DNA from: Paenarthrobacter nicotinovorans
GTDB lineage: Bacteria; Actinomycetota; Actinomycetes; Actinomycetales; Micrococcaceae
DNA: 64,000 bases
Assembly (NCBI RefSeq): GCF_007670255.1
Contig: NZ_SZVS01000007.1
Span: 124,001-188,000, forward strand
Direction: 5' to 3'
The notes beneath the pieces were generated by a model. The model was not told where the DNA came from. It made no database searches and was given only the letters and a program-made list of their open reading frames with translations. Every line of letters begins with the position of its first letter. The stretch's first letter is position 1. Positions 9,164 through 16,313 of the stretch are shown here, in pieces. A program made the translations under genes and the position numbers.

Positions 9164-9649
9164 CTACGCGGTGTTGCTTTTGGTTGCGGCTGGTGACGCA
9201 TGACGGGCCACCGACGCGCGCCGGGCCAGCGCGGACACGCCTGCGGCCGCAATGAGGGTCAGGATGGCTGCCGCCGTGTGCGTGTAGAGCATGATGTGTG
9301 GCGACCCCCCGTTCGAGGCCCCCACTCCCGTCAGATCACCCGGAGCCTGCCCGGCGCCGTGGAGGTGCTCAAACCATCCATTGCCGGGGAAGTATCCTCC
9401 GAAGGCGGTAAAGCCTAAGTGCAAGAGCTGCTGGGCCACGCCGGAGATGAGCAGCAGGATCAAGGGCCCATGCACCCAGCGCGCCAGGAGTTCCGCCGCC
9501 AGGCAACACAACGCGGCGAGTCCGAGGAGCACAGGGAAGGCAGGCGAACTGCCGCCTGCCGCCATGTGGGCCGCCAGGCCCAGTCCAACCGCGATCAGCC
9601 CGGATACCCAAGCCCACTTCTCCTGCACAGGAACTGAGCGCATCGCCAT
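9164..9649 (-). CDS. Hypothetical integral membrane protein
   Basis: 161 residues from ATG at 9649, which has GGAGGAAAGG just upstream; the open frame extends to 9730 but into the hutG end. Four to five hydrophobic helices are apparent (about residues 12-30, 33-52, 55-75 and 125-147), with a polar loop FGGYFPGNGWFEHLHGAGQ and a second, SPHIMLYTHTAAA, containing several histidines. It ends with a basic, alanine-rich tail. I do not recognise the family. It follows hutG on the same strand after 46 bp and may be co-transcribed. Confidence 0.7.
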   Translation of the reverse strand: MAMRSVPVQEKWAWVSGLIAVGLGLAAHMAAGGSSPAFPVLLGLAALCCLAAELLARWVHGPLILLLISGVAQQLLHLGFTAFGGYFPGNGWFEHLHGAGQAPGDLTGVGASNGGSPHIMLYTHTAAAILTLIAAAGVSALARRASVARHASPAATKSNTA

Positions 9650-9695
9650 CCTTTCCTCCACACAGGCTAAGCGGAGGATGGCGCCAGCAACAGGC

Positions 9696-10646
9696 CTACG
9701 CGAGCAAAGTGTTGACCAACCGGGCCGCAACTTTGGCGGTCCGGGAATCGATGTCGAATGACGGGTTCAACTCAGCCACGTCCAGATGCAGCAGCTTTCC
9801 GCTGGCTGCAACCTGGCGGCACACTGCGCTGATGACGGGCAGTGGCACGCCATACGCCGCAGGCGCGCTGACTCCCGGAGCCACCGAAGCCGGCATCACA
9901 TCAAGGTCAATGGTCAGATAAAGCACATCGATGCCGCCCAGGAAGTCCGCAACGAATGCCTCGACGGCTTCGGAGGAGCAGTCCTCGTCCAGCAGGTACT
10001 TCACGCCGAGGCGGTGCGCGGTGTCGAAGAGCGTGGGCGTGTTGTTCGGCTGCGAAATTCCGACGACGGCGTACTGCAGCTCGCGCCCGGCGGCAGCTTC
10101 CGCCTGGGCCATCTGAAGGAACGGCGTGCCCGAACTCGGTACCGGCTCGTCCCTCAGGTCAAAGTGGGCATCCAGGTTCAGAACACCGAGTCGCTGGCCA
10201 CTTTGCACGGCCCCCGATCCCGCCACCCCCAGGTAGCTGGCAAACGCGGTCTCGTGCCCGCCGCCCAGCACCACGGTGAGATTACCGGCGTCGAGCAATT
10301 CCGAAATGGCGCGGCCGGCACGCTCCTGTCCCGCTTCCAGTGAGTCGTCCTCCACAACTACGTCACCGGCGTCGAACACGTCACGGTCGAGGTGGTAGGC
10401 CAGCGGGCCAAGCGCCGAGCGGATGGCGGCCGGAGCCGCGGCGGCCCCCACGCGTCCTTTGTTGCGGAGGACGCCGGCGTCGCTGCAGAAGCCAAGCACG
10501 ACGGCGGGACGCGAGGCTGCGTCGGCAGCTTCGGGCGTGTGCGGGGTGATGGCCTGCCACCAGCGGCGATGTTCCGCGCCGTCGCCGTCGAAACGGCCGG
10601 TCCACGGAGTAGGGCTGACATCTACGGTGATGTGGCTGGTTTGCAT
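9696..10646 (-). CDS. hutG: Formimidoylglutamase
   Basis: 316 residues of the ureohydrolase (arginase/agmatinase) superfamily. The dinuclear-manganese ligand motifs are complete: GGGHETA (about residue 128), NLDAHFDLR (about 155) and TIDLDVMPASVAPGVSAPA (about 245). The last segment and the location beside hutUH favour formiminoglutamase, which hydrolyses N-formimino-L-glutamate to glutamate and formamide, over agmatinase. It is encoded opposite to hutUH, with a putative hut operator 54 bp upstream of its start (10700-10717). Imidazolonepropionase (hutI) is not in the window. Confidence 0.9.
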   Translation of the reverse strand: MQTSHITVDVSPTPWTGRFDGDGAEHRRWWQAITPHTPEAADAASRPAVVLGFCSDAGVLRNKGRVGAAAAPAAIRSALGPLAYHLDRDVFDAGDVVVEDDSLEAGQERAGRAISELLDAGNLTVVLGGGHETAFASYLGVAGSGAVQSGQRLGVLNLDAHFDLRDEPVPSSGTPFLQMAQAEAAAGRELQYAVVGISQPNNTPTLFDTAHRLGVKYLLDEDCSSEAVEAFVADFLGGIDVLYLTIDLDVMPASVAPGVSAPAAYGVPLPVISAVCRQVAASGKLLHLDVAELNPSFDIDSRTAKVAARLVNTLLA

Positions 10647-10658
10647 ACTTAAAGCACA

Positions 10659-10697
10659 CCGGACCCGGACTGCTTAAAACAGCAGTTCCGGGTCCGG
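10659..10697 (-). terminator. Hairpin between azgA-like gene and hutG
   Basis: Arms CCGGACCCGGACTGC (10659-10673) and GCAG-T-TCCGGGTCCGG (10682-10697, one bulge), loop TTAAAACA. It can end azgA-like transcription on the reverse strand or act in the hutG leader. The T run is poor. Confidence 0.55.
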
Positions 10698-10699
10698 AG

Positions 10700-10717
10700 T
10701 GTCTGAAATACCGGAAT
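10700..10717. promoter_or_regulatory. Putative hut-type operator in front of hutG
   Basis: TGTCTGAAATACCGGAAT shares TGTCTG-x-AATACCGGA with the hutU site at 4613-4630. The right half is degenerate (AAT in place of ACA). Confidence 0.4.
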
Positions 10718-10733
10718 GCCAACCGGCGCAGGG

Positions 10734-12176
10734 CTATTTGACGCCCAACAACTCCTCCACAGTTCCAATGCCGAAGAACAGCAGGAACGCCGCAGCCACA
10801 GCCCACATCAGGGGGTGGACTTCGCGGGCACGGCCCTGGAAAGTGCGGATGAGGACGAAGGAGATGAAGCCAGCGCCCAGGCCGTTGGCGATGGAGTAGG
10901 TGAACGGCATCAGGGCAATGGTCAGGAACGCGGGAATGCCGACGCCCCAGTCCTGCCAATCGATCTTGCCCACCTGGGACACCATCATGAAGCCCACAAC
11001 CACCAGTGCGGGAGCTACGGCTTCAAAGGGCACCAGGTTAATCAGCGGCGTGAAGAACATGGCAATGAGGAAGAGAACGCCGGTGACGATCGAGGCGAGC
11101 CCGGTCCGTGCGCCTTCACCGATGCCCGCGCCGGACTCCACGAAGATCTGGTTGGAGGAAACCGATGCTCCACCGCCGACAATCGCGCCGAGGGCATCCA
11201 CCTGAAGTACCCGGTCAACATTGGGAATGTTGCCGTCCTTGTCCACGGTCCCGGCCTCGTTTGCCAAGCCGACCATGGTGCCCATGGCGTCAAAGAAGAT
11301 GCTGAGCAGGATCACGAAGGCCAGCAGCGCGGCGGCGATGAAGCCCAGGTGTTGGAAGGCTCCGAACGGGTTTGCCTTGCCGATCAGGGAAAGGTCCGGA
11401 GCTCCCCATTCGGACAGGGTGGGCGCCACGAGGGACCAGCCGCGGGGATTGACGTTCTTGCCGTCGAAGCTGGGCCCGATGTGAAGGGTGAACTCGAGGA
11501 TGGCGGCCAGCGCCGTGGAGACGACAATGCCGATCAGGATCGCGCCACGGACCTTGCGGACCACCAGGGCGATGGTCAGGATCAAACCGACGGCGAACAC
11601 CAGCGTGGGCCAGCCCATGAGTTTGCCGTCAACGCCCAGGCCCAACGGAACGGTGGTGCCCGCGGCGTCCGGGATGCGGCGGACGAAGCCTGCGTTCACA
11701 AGGCCGATCAGGGCGATGAACAGGCCGATGCCCACCACGATCGCGGTCTTGAGGGCCTCGGGCACTGCCTTGAACACGGCGGTACGGAACCCTGTGAGGA
11801 CCAGGATCAGCATGGTGACGCCCGAGAGGACCACCAGGCCCATCATGTCCGGCCAGGTCAGCTGGGGATGCGAGGCGACGGTGACCGCTACGAAGGCGTT
11901 GACACCCAACCCGGTGGCCACGGCGAAGGGGTGCTTGGCCCAGGCGCCCATGAGGATGGTCAGGATGCCGGCAACGAACGCCGTGGTGGCCGCCACCGCG
12001 GTGAAGCCCAGGGACGCGCCGCTGGAATCGGCGCCCGAGAGGATCAGCGGGTTCAGCACAACGATGTAGCTCATGGCGAAGAATGTCGCGAAACCGCCGC
12101 GGATTTCCCTTGAGTACGTGGATCCACGTTCGGAAATCTTGAAGTAGCGGTCCACTGCAGAACCTTGTTTAAGCAT
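10734..12176 (-). CDS. NCS2/AzgA-family purine (guanine/hypoxanthine) permease
   Basis: 480 residues from ATG at 12176 (GGAG 7 nt upstream; an upstream TTG at 12212 also lies in frame). Roughly 12-13 transmembrane helices. The AzgA-type signatures are FATFFAMSYIVVLNP in helix 1, ATGLGVNAFVAVT in helix 3 and SSNQIFVESGAGIGEGARTG in the substrate-binding helix-8 region. Members are proton symporters for adenine, guanine or hypoxanthine in the cytoplasmic membrane. Exact purine not predictable. It lies upstream of hutG on the same strand with a hairpin between. Confidence 0.9.
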   Translation of the reverse strand: MLKQGSAVDRYFKISERGSTYSREIRGGFATFFAMSYIVVLNPLILSGADSSGASLGFTAVAATTAFVAGILTILMGAWAKHPFAVATGLGVNAFVAVTVASHPQLTWPDMMGLVVLSGVTMLILVLTGFRTAVFKAVPEALKTAIVVGIGLFIALIGLVNAGFVRRIPDAAGTTVPLGLGVDGKLMGWPTLVFAVGLILTIALVVRKVRGAILIGIVVSTALAAILEFTLHIGPSFDGKNVNPRGWSLVAPTLSEWGAPDLSLIGKANPFGAFQHLGFIAAALLAFVILLSIFFDAMGTMVGLANEAGTVDKDGNIPNVDRVLQVDALGAIVGGGASVSSNQIFVESGAGIGEGARTGLASIVTGVLFLIAMFFTPLINLVPFEAVAPALVVVGFMMVSQVGKIDWQDWGVGIPAFLTIALMPFTYSIANGLGAGFISFVLIRTFQGRAREVHPLMWAVAAAFLLFFGIGTVEELLGVK

Positions 12177-12290
12177 GAAGGTCTCCGGGTTTTGGGGGGA
12201 GTGTGCTATCAAATCCTATGCCGTGGAATGTGGGGGCTGCGGACCATTCCCCTAGTCTGTAAGGAAGCCAACACTAGGAGAAACCGCCCC

Positions 12291-12923
12291 ATGCGTACCA
12301 TCCGTCCGCTTCTGGCCGCCGTCGTCGCCGCCTTTGCCTTCGCCTCTGCCCTGCTGTTTTCCGCGGCACCGGCGTCCGCGCACGACGTCGCGGAATCCAC
12401 GGCGCCGGCGAACGGTGCCACCGTGGCTGAAGTACCGGCGTCGGTCTCCATTACGTTCAACAACCGGCCCCTGGCCATCGGCTCGGGCGTCACCGTAACC
12501 ACCGGCGGCGAAAACTGGGCCGACGGACCCGTGGAAATCATCGACAGCCAAGCTGTGCAGAAACTGCGTCCGGGTGCGCCTGCGGGGGAGTACACGGTCG
12601 TTTGGCGTGTCGTCAGCTCCGATTCGCACCCGATCGAGGGGACCTTCAAGTTCACGGCCACCGCGGGAAGCACGACGGCGGCGAGCGGCACGGCGGCTGC
12701 CTCACCGTCCGGATCGGCGACGTCGGCCACGGTCCCGTCGGTGGGTTCGGCACCTCCTGGAACGGGGAGCAGCGCACCTGCGGCGGACGCGTCCCAGCCG
12801 TTCCCGTGGAGCATCGTGGTGATCGCAGCAGTGGCAGTTGGGCTCGTGATCTTCCTCGCTGTGACAGCACGGAAGAAACTGGCTGCTTCCGATGACCCGG
12901 AAGGCCCCGCATCCGCGGAATGA
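12291..12923 (+). CDS. CopC-domain copper-binding protein, membrane anchored
   Basis: 210 residues from ATG at 12291 (AGGAG ten bases upstream; an in-frame upstream extension to 12165 overlaps the azgA-like start and looks spurious). The signal peptide ends ASA-HDVAES, so the mature protein would begin with histidine, the usual N-terminal copper ligand of CopC. A second conserved histidine is in VSSDSHPIEGTFKF (about residue 113). A Ser/Ala/Pro linker, one transmembrane helix (about 168-190) and a basic tail follow. It acts outside the membrane in copper binding or delivery. No CopD partner gene is adjacent. Confidence 0.87.
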   Translation: MRTIRPLLAAVVAAFAFASALLFSAAPASAHDVAESTAPANGATVAEVPASVSITFNNRPLAIGSGVTVTTGGENWADGPVEIIDSQAVQKLRPGAPAGEYTVVWRVVSSDSHPIEGTFKFTATAGSTTAASGTAAASPSGSATSATVPSVGSAPPGTGSSAPAADASQPFPWSIVVIAAVAVGLVIFLAVTARKKLAASDDPEGPASAE

Positions 12924-13070
12924 CGGGCTTTTCTACATAGCTGCGAATATCTCGGTTCGGTCACTGCGACACGCCAAAGCAACGGTTCCCGTTACTTAAA
13001 TGTGACTTCGCCGCGATCATCGCGTACGGTGGTACCTGTGCCTGTTCCACGTAGCAGGCACTTCCGGCCT

Positions 13071-13250
13071 GATTGCCTAGCTCTGCCGCAGTCCGGAATC
13101 CGTTCGCAGACAAACCTACGGCAGAGACGGGGAACCCAATTTGGGCCGCTTACGAGCGTGCCTTGGGGTGAAGTCACGAAGCTTCCGCTCAGCGGGAGAT
13201 AGTGGCCGGGTGACTCCCATCCGAATCCGACAGCTAACCTCGCAGGCATC
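13071..13250 (+). promoter_or_regulatory. c-di-AMP riboswitch (ydaO-yuaA type)
   Basis: The leader of the NlpC/P60 gene carries the conserved blocks in order: outer stem start GATTGCCT (13071), internal stem CTCTGCCG/CGGCAGAG (13081-13126), GGGGAACCCA (13129-13138), GGGGTGAAGTC, then CCGAATCCGACAGCTAACCT and CGCAGGCATC closing the outer stem at 13250. These match the ydaO consensus as I know it. In actinobacteria this riboswitch commonly controls cell-wall hydrolases; ligand binding usually lowers expression. It ends 15 bp before the start codon. Confidence 0.9.
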
Positions 13251-13265
13251 GGGAGAGGCTCTTTC

Positions 13266-14051
13266 ATGTCTTCACGCATTCTTCGCGGCCGTCGTAAGGC
13301 GGACAGCGTACGTCCTAATCCGTTCATCTCCATCTCCAAGGCCGTTGCCAGCAACGCTTCAGGCGCTGGCCGCCAGGCAGCCGTTATCGCAGCAGCTTCC
13401 GGACTCGTTCTGACCGGCTCCGTAGCTGCCCACGCAGCCGAGGCTCCGGCCCAGCGCGACTCCAGCCCCGCCACGGTCGCCGAGACCGCTTCCGAGGCTC
13501 CCACCAAGGTTGTCACCGCCCTTTCGACGGCGACCATCAACTTTGAGCGTCCCGCAGTTGCTTCCGTTGCAGCCCCGGTCATCGAAAAGCCGGCTCCGGT
13601 CGTTGAGGCACCTGCCCCCAAGACCGCTACCGTCGCTGCTGCTGCGGCTCCTGTTGCCGCCCAGGCCGCAGTTGCTGCTCCCGCCGCTGTCGCTCCTGCT
13701 GCCGCTCCGGTGGCTGCTGCTCCTGCAGCCGGTGGCGTCAACGCTGCCATGGTTGCCTCGGCTTACGCCCAGATCGGCATCATGCAGGACTGCACCGCCA
13801 TGGTTGAGCGGGCCCTCGGCTCCGCCGGCATCCCTGTTGGCGACCTGGCACCCATGCAGTTCCTGAACTACGGCAAGGTTGTCAGCGACCCCCAGCCCGG
13901 CGACATGATCGTCCAGTCCGGCCACGTTGCCATCTACATCGGCAACGGCCAGGCCATCAGCGGTGGCATCAACGGCAACCAGACGGGCATCCACCCGATC
14001 AGCTGGCTGACCGCGACGGGTCCCATCACCTACGTACGCGCTGGCGCATAA
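13266..14051 (+). CDS. Secreted NlpC/P60-type peptidoglycan endopeptidase
   Basis: 261 residues, ATG at 13266. An unusually long, basic N-terminus leads into the signal sequence (SGLVLTGSVAAHAAEA, cleavage about residue 59). An Ala/Pro/Val-rich low-complexity linker (about 60-155) precedes the catalytic domain (about 158-261). The putative nucleophile is Cys in MQDCTAMVERAL and the histidine is in SGHVAIYIGNG, the Cys/His pair of NlpC/P60 and CHAP-like hydrolases. The domain is short for the family. Exported to the cell wall, where it should cut stem peptides. Controlled by the c-di-AMP riboswitch in its leader and closed by a strong terminator. Confidence 0.88.
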   Translation: MSSRILRGRRKADSVRPNPFISISKAVASNASGAGRQAAVIAAASGLVLTGSVAAHAAEAPAQRDSSPATVAETASEAPTKVVTALSTATINFERPAVASVAAPVIEKPAPVVEAPAPKTATVAAAAAPVAAQAAVAAPAAVAPAAAPVAAAPAAGGVNAAMVASAYAQIGIMQDCTAMVERALGSAGIPVGDLAPMQFLNYGKVVSDPQPGDMIVQSGHVAIYIGNGQAISGGINGNQTGIHPISWLTATGPITYVRAGA

Positions 14052-14068
14052 GCCTCACGCTTCAACGC

Positions 14069-14117
14069 AAAGGCCGGTGTCTTCCGAAGATTGATTCTTC
14101 GAAAGACACCGGCCTTT
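14069..14117 (+). terminator. Intrinsic terminator of the NlpC/P60 gene
   Basis: Perfect 15-nt arms AAAGGCCGGTGTCTT (14069-14083) and AAGACACCGGCCTTT (14103-14117), with further pairing inside the loop; the T-ending arm serves as the run. It may also act on the opposite strand for the convergent gene. Confidence 0.88.
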
Positions 14118-14164
14118 GGGCTTTAAGTATCGGTTTTGCAGCGCCAGCGCCAGCGCCTGCGCAG

Positions 14165-14845
14165 CTAGGCGATGGCGATTCCCGGGCCGCCGGGCAGCGC
14201 AACCTTTGAAGAGATTGCCTGGCCTACTGCCTTGGCTTGGCGAAGTACTTCCTTGGGCGTGGGCGTGATGAGTTCTCCCACGCCCACCAGGTGCATCCCC
14301 AGAGCACGCATGGCGGCTACGAGGTTCTGTCCCACGGCGATTCCCAGTTCGGCCAGCATCCGCCGCAGTTGACTCTGCGCGCAACGCGTCACCACCACAT
14401 GGTCTGCCAGGAGGATTCCATTGGCTGTGTGGACTGCCCATTGGCGGGGTGCTGATTCAAGGGGACCTGAAGCACCGAGTCCGTTCCGGGTCATGCTCGC
14501 CGCCAGTCCGTAGCCGATGTGCTGGGATGCGTCTGCGCCCAGGAAATCGAGGCGCACGGCCCTCGTCGTGTTGCGGACGTCCAGATGGTGGCTGGCCGCG
14601 TAGTTACGCAGGTGGCGGAGGATTTCATTGCGTTCCTGGATGGAGGCGGGATCGGTCACCTCGCAGCGTTGCAACATACCCGTATGGACGGCGGGGCCGG
14701 TGGCCGACAAGGCGCCGAAGCCATCCACCACGATGGACCCCACGCCGTAGCGGCTAAGTTCACTGGCAACTGCCAAGCCGGACAGGCCGGCACCTATGAC
14801 CACGGTGGTAGTGCGTTCCGTGCCGGAATCAGGCGCGTGTGACAC
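14165..14845 (-). CDS. FAD/NAD(P)-binding Rossmann protein, short
   Basis: 226 residues from GTG at 14845 (AAGGAGGAA about 9 nt upstream; the frame continues to 14962 without a ribosome site). The N-terminus TTVVIGAGLSGLAVASELSRYG is a classic GxGxxG dinucleotide-binding fold, followed by VVDGFGALSATGP. The rest (about residues 60-226) is shorter than a full flavin oxidoreductase: no second GxGxxG and no recognisable catalytic cap. It could be a reduced member of the NAD(P)/FAD oxidoreductase family, or a decayed one, although codon use looks normal. Substrate unknown. Confidence 0.7.
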   Translation of the reverse strand: MSHAPDSGTERTTTVVIGAGLSGLAVASELSRYGVGSIVVDGFGALSATGPAVHTGMLQRCEVTDPASIQERNEILRHLRNYAASHHLDVRNTTRAVRLDFLGADASQHIGYGLAASMTRNGLGASGPLESAPRQWAVHTANGILLADHVVVTRCAQSQLRRMLAELGIAVGQNLVAAMRALGMHLVGVGELITPTPKEVLRQAKAVGQAISSKVALPGGPGIAIA

Positions 14846-15261
14846 TGCTTGGTTCCTCCTTGACGTGTGTGCCTTCCGGCAGCGCGTGGGATCGCGTCCG
14901 AGTTCCCCAAGCGGCCGCAAACAAATGGCCGGATTGTGTTGTTGGACACGTTGGCCGGCCATTCGGTGACTCGAACATTACCTAACTTTTTCGGCCGTGG
15001 ATAGCCCGCCGCGGTGGCGTGTTTTGAGTGTTCGTTGGGAGCCTGGGATCGGCCCCCTAAACCGAGCCCCGACCGTTATACACATAGCGTCAACCCACCT
15101 TGATTCGACCCTTCGGACCGAGAATAGTGGGCATTGGAGGGAGAAATTTCGCATTAATCCAGCCCCGGCCATTGACAATGGAGCCATCTGGGAATCCGAT
15201 TCGGAGAACCTCTGGCAGAATGGCCGGAACATCAAGCAGTAGGTGGAGAGGCGGGCCCCAA
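14846..15261. other. Non-coding gap, divergent promoters
   Basis: 416 bp between the reverse-strand FAD-binding gene and the usp gene. The short open frames here lack ribosome sites. It holds a 9-nt inverted repeat (AATGGCCGG 14924-14932, CCGGCCATT 14955-14963). I see no riboswitch or tRNA. Confidence 0.5.
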
Positions 15262-16299
15262 ATGGACCAGCACGGCAGACACAGTGAAGAGCCACAGGAC
15301 GGCGAGGGCCTGACGGTAGCGCCGGGCGGAATCGTCGTTGGAGTGGACGGTTCAGAACACGGGCAGTGTGCCTTGGTGTGGGCCGCACGCGAGGCAGAAC
15401 GCAGGCAGCTTCCACTGCACATCGTCACTGCCTACTCGGTGCCCATCTTTGCCGCCTCGGGGCTGGACGGCGGTTACGCTACCGTGGACGACTCGGTCAT
15501 ACGCGAAGGTGCGGAAGCCATTGTCCGGCAGGCAATGGATAAGGTAGCCAAGTACTCCATCGACGTCGATGCTTCCGTCGAAAACGGCGACGCCGCCGGC
15601 GTGCTGCTGGATCTCTCAGCGGATGCCGCACTCCTGGTTTTCGGCAGCCGCGGACGCGGTGGTTTCGTTGGCCGCTTGCTGGGATCGGTGAGCAGCGCAC
15701 TGCCTGCCCACGCCAAGTGCCCCACAGTTACTGTCCCCCTCTACTGCGCCGACCGGCTGGGAGAGAATACCGAGGACAAACACATCAAGGCCGAGCACGC
15801 CAAGGCCGGTCCCCGTGTCGTGGAAAACGTCATCGCCGTGGGCGTGGACGGCTCCGAACAAGCGCGTGTTGCTGTCCTCGAAGCCGCCGAACAGGCACAG
15901 CGCATGGGAGCCAAGCTCCGCGTTATTTGTGCCGTCCCCCAGTACAGCGGTTCGTTGGCCTGGGTGCCCGCCCCCTTGGACCGGGACGCCCTGTTTGCAG
16001 ATATCAAGGTCCAGCTTGAAGCAGGCGTCGCGTGGCTGAGGAGCCATTTCCCGCAGCTGCCCATCGAAACGGACCTCAGGGACGGCTCGCCCGTAGACGT
16101 CCTTGTGGAAGCAAGCCGCAGCGTGGAGTTGGTGGTGTTGGGTACACGCGGACGCGGTGGGTTTGCGGGCATGCTCCTCGGCTCTACCTCCGACGGCGTC
16201 CTTCACCATGCCAAGGGACCGGTGCTGGTAGTTCCGGACCGTGAGGATCCCCGGTTGGCGGACCGCGACAAGTTTGGCCCGATGCTCGGCGCGGCATAG
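15262..16299 (+). CDS. Tandem universal stress protein (two UspA domains)
   Basis: 345 residues from ATG at 15262; the frame is open back to 15100, but UspA homology begins just after this start. Domain 1 is about residues 21-160 and domain 2 about 185-333. Each opens with VVGVDGSEH or AVGVDGSEQ and closes with the ATP-binding signature (GSRGRGGFVGRLLGSVSSAL and GTRGRGGFAGMLLGSTSDGV, both G-x2-G-x9-G-S/T). It is therefore of the ATP-binding, dormancy- or stress-related type. It lies 14 bp before the PEP-utilising enzyme gene on the same strand, so the two probably form an operon. Confidence 0.92.
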   Translation: MDQHGRHSEEPQDGEGLTVAPGGIVVGVDGSEHGQCALVWAAREAERRQLPLHIVTAYSVPIFAASGLDGGYATVDDSVIREGAEAIVRQAMDKVAKYSIDVDASVENGDAAGVLLDLSADAALLVFGSRGRGGFVGRLLGSVSSALPAHAKCPTVTVPLYCADRLGENTEDKHIKAEHAKAGPRVVENVIAVGVDGSEQARVAVLEAAEQAQRMGAKLRVICAVPQYSGSLAWVPAPLDRDALFADIKVQLEAGVAWLRSHFPQLPIETDLRDGSPVDVLVEASRSVELVVLGTRGRGGFAGMLLGSTSDGVLHHAKGPVLVVPDREDPRLADRDKFGPMLGAA

Positions 16300-16313
16300 G
16301 AAACGGGCCGTCG

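Noticed and set aside
10716..12113. 465-codon open frame on the forward strand
   Set aside because: Antisense of the AzgA-type permease; the hydrophilic Gly/Asp/His-rich product is what the complement of membrane-protein codons gives.
14997..15242. 81-codon forward frame in the gap before the usp gene
   Set aside because: No ribosome site, no recognisable pattern, probably non-coding.
14846..15261. Rifamycin-associated element upstream of the usp/Rph-like operon
   Set aside because: I looked for the GGGGCTTG-type palindrome and found only partial GC-rich resemblances.
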